45,534 nucleotides of DNA from CAYZJV01 sp964482325 (GTDB lineage: Bacteria > Spirochaetota > Spirochaetia > Sphaerochaetales > Sphaerochaetaceae). The position numbers and the translations under genes are program-made. Positions 34,783-41,831 of the stretch are shown here, in pieces. The stretch is taken from assembly GCA_964482325.1 (NCBI GenBank), contig CAYZXD010000019.1, positions 1 to 45,534 on the forward strand. Direction: 5' to 3'. Each line of letters begins with the position of its first letter. Position 1 is the first letter of the stretch. The notes beneath the pieces are model-generated. The model searched no databases. It was not told the origin of the DNA and saw nothing but the letters and a program-made list of their open reading frames with translations.

Positions 34783-35082
34783 CTACTCAATCACTACGAT
34801 TTTCGCCTGATCTATAACGATCTTCTCAAGCGAAAGACCCTGCAATACCGACATTTTCAGCGTCTGTTCAGGTATCTGTGCCTGAGCCAGCTGTACTGCT
34901 GTGACGCGAGATTCTTCATCGATCAGTCGGGATTGTTCCATTAATTCTCTGTGTTGCAGTTCTAATTCCCGGTTCCAAGCCGCCTGTGATACCGGAACAG
35001 CTAAAGCCGCCCAGAGAACAACCAACATCGTGATGGCAATAATTTTCTCCCGCATGGACAATTCATGATCGGCATACGTCAT
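34783..35082 (-). CDS. ftsL: Small bitopic coiled-coil protein, FtsL-like
   Basis: A 99-residue protein with a short basic N-terminus, one membrane segment (about 15-35) and a periplasmic helix rich in Glu, Leu and Gln that should form a coiled coil (LELQHRELMEQSRLIDEESRVTAVQLAQ). Sequence similarity to FtsL is too weak to see by eye; the call rests on topology, size and position between rsmH and murF, the standard ftsL place. FtsL links FtsQ and the FtsW/FtsI enzyme pair. The ATG overlaps the rsmH stop (ATGA) and has GGAGG upstream. Confidence 0.75.
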   Translation of the reverse strand: MTYADHELSMREKIIAITMLVVLWAALAVPVSQAAWNRELELQHRELMEQSRLIDEESRVTAVQLAQAQIPEQTLKMSVLQGLSLEKIVIDQAKIVVIE

Positions 35083-36017
35083 ACGTGTACCTCCAGCTTT
35101 TCCGCCACCCGCAGCTTAGCACTGCGGGATGGCGGATTTTCCTGACATTCCTGCTCAGAGGGGACAATCGGTTTGCGGGTGATAATCCGAATGACGGGCT
35201 TGCCATCACACGTGCATCGGGGTGCTTCGGGTGGGCAGGTGCACCCCTTTGCCAATTCTCTGAACAGATACTTTACTGGCCGGTCCTCAAGGGAATGGAA
35301 GGAAATAACCCCAACTCTCCCCTGCGGCTTCACGATATCAACTGCCCGCCTGACGGCGGGAACGATTCGATCAATTTCACCGTTTACGGCAATACGAATA
35401 GCCTGAAATGTACGGGTGGCAGGATGAATACGACCATAGCGGTATGCTGCAGGAACACTTTTTCGGATCAGATCGGCAAGTTCATTGCATCGGTCTATCG
35501 GTTGTTCCTGTCGGGCTCTCACAATTGCCGCTGCAATTCGCCTTGAATACCGTTCTTCCCCATAGAGATAGATGATGTCTGCCAGCGTTTTCTCGCTGTA
35601 GGTGTTGACGATATCATGGGCGGAAATTCCTTCAGAAGGGTCAAGGCGCATATCGAGTACCTCATCTCTGCTGAAACTGAAGCCCCGTGCAGATTCTTCG
35701 TAATGAAAGACAGAAATACCCAGATCGAATAGTACCATCGTCGGTGATTCTCCCTGATATTCACGGAGAAATTCATCGAACCATGTGTTTACGGGGGTGA
35801 AGCGGTCGCCAAAAGTTGCCAGCCGATGCTTGGCTTTTTCAAGAATATTCGGATCACGATCAAGCCCGATCACACGCAGTTCGGGAAAAGCTGAGAGAAA
35901 AGCATGGGTATGGCCTCCCTCACCAAGGGTACAATCAATCATCAATGGATGAGGAATCCGGGGTGCAAGCTGAGTCAGCACTTCCTGAGCAAGCACACTG
36001 CGATGCACATATTCCAT
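35079..36017 (-). CDS. rsmH: 16S rRNA (cytosine(1402)-N4)-methyltransferase RsmH (MraW)
   Basis: A 312-residue S-adenosylmethionine-dependent enzyme that methylates C1402 in the ribosomal P site. Family motifs: HRSVLAQEVL, DCTLGEGGHTHAFL (SAM-binding loop), GLDRDP, LFDLGIS, ARGFSF, and GVISFHSLEDRPVK. Cysteines near the C-terminus (CTCPPEAPRCTC) match the usual family pattern. GGGAGGA precedes the start, 1 nt after the mraZ stop. Confidence 0.97.
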   Translation of the reverse strand: MEYVHRSVLAQEVLTQLAPRIPHPLMIDCTLGEGGHTHAFLSAFPELRVIGLDRDPNILEKAKHRLATFGDRFTPVNTWFDEFLREYQGESPTMVLFDLGISVFHYEESARGFSFSRDEVLDMRLDPSEGISAHDIVNTYSEKTLADIIYLYGEERYSRRIAAAIVRARQEQPIDRCNELADLIRKSVPAAYRYGRIHPATRTFQAIRIAVNGEIDRIVPAVRRAVDIVKPQGRVGVISFHSLEDRPVKYLFRELAKGCTCPPEAPRCTCDGKPVIRIITRKPIVPSEQECQENPPSRSAKLRVAEKLEVHV

Positions 36018-36018
36018 A

Positions 36019-36480
36019 TCAGTGTCCTCCCTCCTGCAGCAATGAACTCAGCGACTGTGATGCGGCAGAAAATGATGGTTCGCTCTCATCAAGGAATCGA
36101 TCATACGCTGACACACTCCACAACTCGAGATAGGTACTGATACCGAGCAGTACTGACTCCTCCTTAACTCCGAGACCTACAGAATCACGAAGTGATGGCG
36201 GAACGAGCAGTCTCCCCGATTTATCAATTTCACATTCCATCGCCGGTGCTATGATTCTTCTTTGCAGCAGTCGGAGATTTGCATCAAACATGGCACCGGG
36301 ACCATCCATGATTTTTGTCCGGATATTCTCAAAAAATGGGGGAAGCATTAACCAGAGACAGGGTTCAACGGCACGTGTGATGATGAGGGTACTTCGATCT
36401 CCTAGGGCAGAACGAAGCCGTGATGGAATGAGTATGCGGCCTTTTTCGTCTATGGTATTACGATACTCTCCTGTGAGCAT
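36019..36480 (-). CDS. mraZ: Transcriptional regulator MraZ
   Basis: A 153-residue protein with two AbrB-like SpoVT/MraZ half-domains: GEYRNTIDEKGRILIPSRLR (N-terminal) and ECEIDKSGRLLVPPSLRD (C-terminal). MraZ forms a ring that binds repeated TGGGN-type sites upstream of its own gene and controls the dcw cluster. Here GTGG repeats spaced 10 nt lie at the promoter, supporting autoregulation. It is the first gene of the cluster that reaches flhF. GGAGG and G-rich sequence precede the ATG. Confidence 0.96.
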   Translation of the reverse strand: MLTGEYRNTIDEKGRILIPSRLRSALGDRSTLIITRAVEPCLWLMLPPFFENIRTKIMDGPGAMFDANLRLLQRRIIAPAMECEIDKSGRLLVPPSLRDSVGLGVKEESVLLGISTYLELWSVSAYDRFLDESEPSFSAASQSLSSLLQEGGH

Positions 36481-36523
36481 GATCCCCCCAACCTCCTCGC
36501 AAATGGCAAAATCTGGGAATTTT

Positions 36524-36539
36524 TACCACTTGTTACCAC
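36524..36539 (-). promoter_or_regulatory. Probable MraZ-binding repeats
   Basis: The minus strand reads GTGGTAACAAGTGGTA: two identical GTGGTA units exactly 10 nt apart, one helical turn, located just downstream of the mraZ -10. A further TGGGA lies in the promoter spacer (about 36556-36560). Spacing and G-rich core match the repeat boxes known for MraZ. Binding is inferred. Confidence 0.6.
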
Positions 36540-36541
36540 AA

Positions 36542-36570
36542 ACTATACCCCCTCTCCCACCTGGGAACAA
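36542..36570 (-). promoter_or_regulatory. Sigma-70 promoter of mraZ and the division cluster
   Basis: On the minus strand TTGTTC (36570-36565) is followed after 17 nt by TATAGT (36547-36542). Transcription would start near 36535, inside the GTGGTA repeats, so a bound MraZ ring would cover the start site. Confidence 0.65.
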
Positions 36571-36654
36571 CCGGCAGCTTGCAGAGAAAGAAGGCCAATC
36601 GCACCGATCATGGACACACTACTAAACAGATGTAACCTATAACAGGCTATATTT

Positions 36655-36682
36655 TTGACACTTTCGTGCTATTATGTAATTT
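36655..36682 (+). promoter_or_regulatory. Possible promoter of the small acidic protein gene
   Basis: A perfect -35 TTGACA (36655-36660) is followed after 16 nt by TAATTT (36677-36682); TTTATA three bases further is an alternative -10. It points at the gene starting at 36752, leaving a leader of about 60 nt. Confidence 0.45.
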
Positions 36683-36751
36683 ATAGGGCAAAAGGTTGCC
36701 GGTTGTCTAACCAGGAAAAAGTGATTAATCTGTAGGCACAGGAGATCATTT

Positions 36752-36976
36752 ATGCTTGGTGCGACATACTATGGAAGAAAAGCAGAACATGGCGGCTATG
36801 ATTGGATTGTCTGTATTGATACCGAAGGATGCTTCATCACCGATCCGATCGACGACTGGCAAAAGGATAATGACTACTTGGAAGAGGCGCAGGAGAATCC
36901 GTCTCTTTACGACCCTTTGCGTCCAGAAAAGGCCGAGACCATTCTCGCTTCATGGGGAAGAGCACTCAGAGAGTAG
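36752..36976 (+). CDS. Small acidic protein of unknown function
   Basis: A 74-residue protein I do not recognise. It is acidic, with a Tyr/Gly-rich N-terminus (MLGATYYGRKAEHGGYDWIV), a central CIDTEGCFITDPIDDW segment and a helical, Glu-rich C-terminal half. There is no signal peptide or membrane segment. Evidence that it is a real gene: GGAGATCATTT before the ATG, a TTGACA-led promoter upstream, a plausible globular composition with three tryptophans, and no overlapping gene on either strand. It is divergent from mraZ and convergent with the GH57 branching enzyme gene, whose stop is 6 nt away. Confidence 0.6.
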   Translation: MLGATYYGRKAEHGGYDWIVCIDTEGCFITDPIDDWQKDNDYLEEAQENPSLYDPLRPEKAETILASWGRALRE

Positions 36977-36982
36977 AAAAGA

Positions 36983-38593
36983 TTACCCGTTGTATCGATT
37001 CCTCTTGCTGTTCAGATTGAACATATTGTAGTCAATGTCACAGAAGACAATATTTCGCTTCTCAGCCTTGACCAGCCATTCAGTGTTTACTGCATTCTTG
37101 CACATGTTTTCATACACAACATTAAAATTACCGAGATGATTGCGTAATCGTCGCTCTGCGTAACTGGCACTCGTTCCATTGTGAATGATGAACGGCCAGT
37201 CTGAGGACATGGCTAAGAGCACTTCCCGAGCAGCCTGATTGAGAAACCGTTGTTTCAATGAACTTTGGTCGGGGAAGCGAATGGCTAATTCTTCCATCCG
37301 TTCGATGGCTTTATGGATATGGCGGTAGATCCAGACATTTTCACCACTGGTCCAGACATCAGAGTATCCTCCGGCTCCCCAGCTGGAAAGCGAGGGTTGC
37401 AGGACTTGCGATTCAGGATATCGATCCAGATAATCGAGTTGCGTCTCAAAGACCACCTCATCAGTAGAGGCAGCTTTACGCAATACCGACTCCAGCCAGG
37501 ATATCCCCTCAAACCACCAGTGACCGAACAATTCAGCATCGAAAGCCAGGGTATAAAATGGCGGTCGATCAAGTTTGCTGCTCAGTTGTTTACCTTTCTG
37601 TTGTACCGTGTAGAGAAAATTATCTGCATGAGCTTCCACGCGTCGTGCTGCTTCCTGTGGTCGGTATAACTGCTTGTCATTTCCCTTTCCGGTAATGGCA
37701 TAATACTTAAATCCGGTAAATACACGTACTTCCGGCTCATGAATAAACGGACGGATATAATCCATGGGAAGATCGTATCCGATATCACGATAGAATTCCC
37801 GGTATGCGGGATCGGTAGGATAACCTTCAACATTGGACCAGATCAGGTTGGTGAGATGAAAATCACGGGCAAAGCCGAACACCCCATTCGGGCAGGAAAC
37901 GGGAGCATAACTTCCCCGTTGCACGTGCTCATCTGCCAGGGCAAGCGATTGTGCGGCAAGCTGGAAAAACTCTATTTCCTCATTCTGGAGATAGTCTTCC
38001 AATCCGGGGAAATATCCGCACTCGGGAAGCCAGAAACCGCGGGGACGTTTTTTAAAATGATTGATATGAGACTGTACTGCAAGTTCTATCTGGGCTCCGA
38101 TAGCAGATGGGTAGTCACTGTACAGAGGGAGATAGGCATGGGTAGCTGCAGTCGTAATCAGTTCAAGATGTCCCGAATCTTCGAGATCCTTGAACCCGCT
38201 GAGTATATTACACTGATAGGTTTCAAAGTAGTCTTCAAGATTTGCATTGATCGTATCAAGATACATCTGAGCCAACTGAGTACACTCAGCTTCCTCAAAT
38301 GCACATCGAGCGACCTCCTTCTGTCCCAACTCCTGATGTAATCTCAGATAGTCGGTAAAACGACCCTGCAAAATCGGGTCACTGAGCATGGTGCATAATG
38401 TGGGAGAGAGCGAAAGGGTCAGTTTGAATGGTACCTGATCTTCCCGTAACCGCTTCAACATACGAAGGAGGGGTAGATAGGTTTCACTGACCGCTTCAAA
38501 CAGCCAATCCTCTTCCAGAAATCGAGGGTACTCAGGATGTCTGATATATGGCATATGGGCATGTAATATCAATCCAATCGAGTTTTTAGCCAT
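36983..38593 (-). CDS. GH57 family 1,4-alpha-glucan branching enzyme (with DUF1957 domain)
   Basis: A 536-residue glycoside hydrolase family 57 protein. The N-terminal catalytic barrel begins with GLILHAHMPYIRHPE. The nucleophile is Glu191 in FWLPECGYF and the acid/base is Asp352 in FDAELFGHWW, the same positions as in the characterised Thermus and Thermococcus branching enzymes of about 520-550 residues. The C-terminal helical domain (DUF1957) contains YSDVWTSGENVWIYRHIHKA and SSDWPFIIHNGTSASYAERR. It would make alpha-1,6 branches in glycogen. The first 8 nt overlap the DUF4912 gene, so the two are coupled. glgA and glgC are not in the window. Confidence 0.92.
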   Translation of the reverse strand: MAKNSIGLILHAHMPYIRHPEYPRFLEEDWLFEAVSETYLPLLRMLKRLREDQVPFKLTLSLSPTLCTMLSDPILQGRFTDYLRLHQELGQKEVARCAFEEAECTQLAQMYLDTINANLEDYFETYQCNILSGFKDLEDSGHLELITTAATHAYLPLYSDYPSAIGAQIELAVQSHINHFKKRPRGFWLPECGYFPGLEDYLQNEEIEFFQLAAQSLALADEHVQRGSYAPVSCPNGVFGFARDFHLTNLIWSNVEGYPTDPAYREFYRDIGYDLPMDYIRPFIHEPEVRVFTGFKYYAITGKGNDKQLYRPQEAARRVEAHADNFLYTVQQKGKQLSSKLDRPPFYTLAFDAELFGHWWFEGISWLESVLRKAASTDEVVFETQLDYLDRYPESQVLQPSLSSWGAGGYSDVWTSGENVWIYRHIHKAIERMEELAIRFPDQSSLKQRFLNQAAREVLLAMSSDWPFIIHNGTSASYAERRLRNHLGNFNVVYENMCKNAVNTEWLVKAEKRNIVFCDIDYNMFNLNSKRNRYNG

Positions 38594-39332
38594 GATTCCC
38601 CCTCACCTGTTCATCCATATTATTTACTACTTCACGGAGAAGCGGGTTTTCCACAATCACACCACCTTTCGACACAAGTGAAGAGAATACAAGAGAGAAA
38701 TAATCATCATCCCACACCACCTGCTCCGGATGATCGAGCATGAAGCTTTTCGGTGTGGTAATGGTATGTGACTGACATAATAATCCGGTATTCCCCTCCG
38801 AATCGGTAAAATGGAGAGAGACACTGAAGGTTCTCCCCCGCTCCGGGAGATTGATATTCCAGCTCGTATCAAGTTTACTGACAGCAACATCATAGCTCTC
38901 TTCACTCATGCGCTGATCAGCAGTAGCGTGCATAGTTACGCGAAGAAAGAAATCAAATGAGGTACTAGCCTGATCGAGTTTCATCATATCCTGAGGACAG
39001 ACACTCCAGTAGGCATGAGCCCAGTAGGGATTCTTTACCAGCAGGTGGATACTGGTCTCTCCATAGAATTCGGGAAGTGGCTCGACACCCGGCAAAGCCC
39101 CTGTTTTCACATCTACTGCATGTTCCACCAATGTATTCATGAAACGACGCTGGGTAGAGGGAGAATAGAGAATCCCGTCACCGGACAGTCCTGTCTCCTG
39201 TTCTTCGTATACTTCTTCAAGAGCTTCGAGGAGGTCCTCCCGGTCCATCACTTCCGCTTCCTCGATTCCCTGTTTTCGCGCAATATAACGCAATTCCCCA
39301 AGAGACAAGGCTTCAATGTTCGGTGTGATCAT
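38586..39332 (-). CDS. DUF4912 domain protein
   Basis: A 248-residue cytoplasmic protein. The first 40 residues form a SAP/Rho_N-like helix-extended-helix (LSLGELRYIARKQGIEEAEVMDREDLLEALEE). Residues about 90-220 are the DUF4912 beta-rich domain, with IHLLVKNPYWAHAYWSV as its signature and a sandwich-like continuation resembling carbohydrate-associated immunoglobulin folds. Function is not established; it commonly neighbours GH57/DUF1957 genes, so a role in alpha-glucan binding or organisation is inferred. The start at 39332 has GGGGAG upstream; earlier in-frame codons are untranslated leader. The 3' end overlaps the branching enzyme gene. Confidence 0.8.
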   Translation of the reverse strand: MITPNIEALSLGELRYIARKQGIEEAEVMDREDLLEALEEVYEEQETGLSGDGILYSPSTQRRFMNTLVEHAVDVKTGALPGVEPLPEFYGETSIHLLVKNPYWAHAYWSVCPQDMMKLDQASTSFDFFLRVTMHATADQRMSEESYDVAVSKLDTSWNINLPERGRTFSVSLHFTDSEGNTGLLCQSHTITTPKSFMLDHPEQVVWDDDYFSLVFSSLVSKGGVIVENPLLREVVNNMDEQVRGNHG

Positions 39333-39443
39333 GAAAAACGCTCCCCAGTTCGCTAAGTTGCAGCTTGTAAAATACAAGCAGATTAATCGTAGAGAAATAG
39401 CCATATTTAGTCAACACAGCAGTCTCTAATCAGCGACGCTACC

Positions 39444-39473
39444 TTATCATGAGTAGTATATCTGTGCTACTAT
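39444..39473 (+). promoter_or_regulatory. Possible promoter giving a leaderless GH57/DUF3536 transcript
   Basis: TTATCA (39444-39449) and TACTAT (39468-39473) are 18 nt apart. The ATG at 39480 is only 6 nt after the -10, which would place the start codon at or next to the 5' end of the RNA. No Shine-Dalgarno sequence precedes this ATG. Confidence 0.35.
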
Positions 39474-39479
39474 GCAAGC

Positions 39480-41825
39480 ATGAATACCACCTCGCACACA
39501 CCTGTTCCACTCATTCTCCACGGGCACTTCTACCAACCACCCCGCGAGAATCCTCTCGTGAATATCATACCGCAGCAGCATTCCGCAAAACCCTATAGCG
39601 ACTGGAATGAAAAGGTATATGATGATTGTTATCGCGCAAATGCCTTCAGCCGATATCTTGATGGGTATGGCCATATTCGTGATATCGTAAATAATTACGC
39701 CTACATTTCGTACAATTTTGGTCCGACACTCCTGCAATGGATTGAAAAATACCATATCGGGACTTACCGGAGAATTCTCGAAGCTGATGCACTGAGTCTA
39801 GAACGACTCGGCCATGGGAATGCTATGGCCCAGGCCTATAACCATACGATTCTCCCTCTGGCACATGAACGGGATGCACGAACACAGATCATGTGGGGAA
39901 TTGCCGATTTCGTCCACCGGTTTCATCGACAACCAGAAGGCATGTGGTTACCGGAAACGGCGATCAACCCCATGGTGGTTGATCTGCTTGCCGAACAGGG
40001 AATCACCTTCGTCATTCTTTCTCCCTGGCAATGTGCTCAGGTTGAGGATGAAAAGGGCACCTGGCACTCAGTTAAAGGAAATGAGGTTCCCTTCGACCGG
40101 GCTTATCTCATCAGCGGTGAACGGGGAAATACGGTTTCGGCTTTTTTCTATCATCCCGAACTCGCCTCTTCGATCAGCTTTGGTCACATGCTTCGGGATG
40201 CCGATGCCATGTATCAGGCACTTCGCGATATCACCAAAAAACACCATCCAAACCTGTTGCATACGGCAACTGATGGGGAAATTTACGGACATCACGAACC
40301 CTTTGGGGATATGGCTCTTGCAGCACTCATCCGTAAGGTCCGTGATGACAGCACTTTTTCACTGACCAACTATGCAACCTATCTTGCGCAAAATCCAGCA
40401 CAGCAACAGGCAATTCTACATGCAGGAGAAGAACAGAAAGGGACAAGCTGGTCCTGTTCCCACGGGGTATCCCGATGGTACAAAGACTGCGGATGCCACA
40501 CCGGAGGAGAAGATGAATGGAATCAGAAGTGGCGTACGCCACTTCGAGATGCGTTCACTCAACTTGGTGATACCGTAGATACACTATTTGATACCCATAT
40601 TTCTGAACTTTTTTCTCAAACTGTCAATCCAGATGAACTGCTCCATGATTATGTACGAGTGCTCACAAAGAGTGAGACGCTCCAGCAATTTATTTCCCGC
40701 TGGGAAGAAAAGAGCGGGGTAACCATATCCGATCATCGCAAGTTCGCTGAGCTGCTTGAGGGACAACGGTACAAACACTATATGTTTACCTCATGCGGGT
40801 GGTTCTTCAGCGATCTTGGAGGGATCGAACCGAGACAGAATCTGCATTATGCCGTACGGACCTGTGATCTCTATCAGCCACATACCGATAATCAGATGCT
40901 CGACAGTATTATGAGTATTTTACGTCAGGCTAAGAGTAACCGACGCCATGAAGGCTCGGGAGCCACTATTGCGAAGTCGTATGTGCAGATGATAAGCGGA
41001 GAAGCTGAAGCCGGTGCCTATTTCCTGATGAATCAGCGTTTTGCACGACCGGAGGATTACCAGAACACCTACGGGAAATTTCGCCTGACTGCATACAGTG
41101 CTCCAGAAGAAGACCATGCGATCATTGAACTGATCGACACCTCAATCGAGAAACGAAGTGTGCTTGATGTTCAGGTGGAGACCATGCCGGGTAATGGGTA
41201 TATAGCCACCATGACTATTACTGATACCGACCGGGATCTCAGTATTTCCGGGAAATTTTCTACTGCTGATATTCCCGTCCGTATGCTCGATGAGGTATAT
41301 ACCTGGATTGATCACTCATTAAGCAGAATTTCAGATGAAGAGCTGAAACGGATTGCCACTGATATCCGTCATTATTCTCTTTTGGTGAAGAACAGCCGAT
41401 CAGCCCCTTCAGAAACGCTATATATCGAAAATATGGGAACGTGTCTTCGTGCTTTGCGATCAATCTTTTCGACCCCGGATACGCTACCCTGGGAACACAA
41501 GCGGGAAAGCATCTCCTTTCTGCTTGCGTTCATCAGACGGAAGGGACGACAGCACGAAATAGGTATTGTCCAAGATATTTTCACCCAGGAAATTGCCCGT
41601 GTTGCCGTATTGATTCATGCTCGTGGCTTTACCTATGAACGGGCTTCCTATCTCCTAGAGGTACTCAATGTGGCTCGAGAACAGGATATTCATCCGACGA
41701 TCACCCAGGCACAAGAAGCTCTCTATCCCTATGTAAAGGGTGAACACCGACAGGACTATACTACCCCGTTGACAACCCAGGTGCTCGATGCACTACAGGT
41801 TGCTCTGAATTTTTCGATAGATTAA
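39480..41825 (+). CDS. GH57 glycoside hydrolase with DUF3536 domain
   Basis: A 781-residue protein with an N-terminal GH57 barrel that begins LILHGHFYQPPRENPL. The predicted nucleophile is Glu159 in GMWLPETAI and the acid/base is Asp265 in TDGEIYGHHEPFGD. The C-terminal half (about 400-780) is the DUF3536 region, mostly helical, with HYMFTSCGWFFSDLGG and a cysteine pair near 360 (CGCHTGG). Members are annotated as alpha-amylase or 4-alpha-glucanotransferase-like, but activity is not established. It has no signal peptide, so it acts on intracellular glucan. It is divergent from the DUF4912/branching enzyme pair, forming a three-gene alpha-glucan island. Confidence 0.88.
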   Translation: MNTTSHTPVPLILHGHFYQPPRENPLVNIIPQQHSAKPYSDWNEKVYDDCYRANAFSRYLDGYGHIRDIVNNYAYISYNFGPTLLQWIEKYHIGTYRRILEADALSLERLGHGNAMAQAYNHTILPLAHERDARTQIMWGIADFVHRFHRQPEGMWLPETAINPMVVDLLAEQGITFVILSPWQCAQVEDEKGTWHSVKGNEVPFDRAYLISGERGNTVSAFFYHPELASSISFGHMLRDADAMYQALRDITKKHHPNLLHTATDGEIYGHHEPFGDMALAALIRKVRDDSTFSLTNYATYLAQNPAQQQAILHAGEEQKGTSWSCSHGVSRWYKDCGCHTGGEDEWNQKWRTPLRDAFTQLGDTVDTLFDTHISELFSQTVNPDELLHDYVRVLTKSETLQQFISRWEEKSGVTISDHRKFAELLEGQRYKHYMFTSCGWFFSDLGGIEPRQNLHYAVRTCDLYQPHTDNQMLDSIMSILRQAKSNRRHEGSGATIAKSYVQMISGEAEAGAYFLMNQRFARPEDYQNTYGKFRLTAYSAPEEDHAIIELIDTSIEKRSVLDVQVETMPGNGYIATMTITDTDRDLSISGKFSTADIPVRMLDEVYTWIDHSLSRISDEELKRIATDIRHYSLLVKNSRSAPSETLYIENMGTCLRALRSIFSTPDTLPWEHKRESISFLLAFIRRKGRQHEIGIVQDIFTQEIARVAVLIHARGFTYERASYLLEVLNVAREQDIHPTITQAQEALYPYVKGEHRQDYTTPLTTQVLDALQVALNFSID

Positions 41826-41831
41826 GATACC

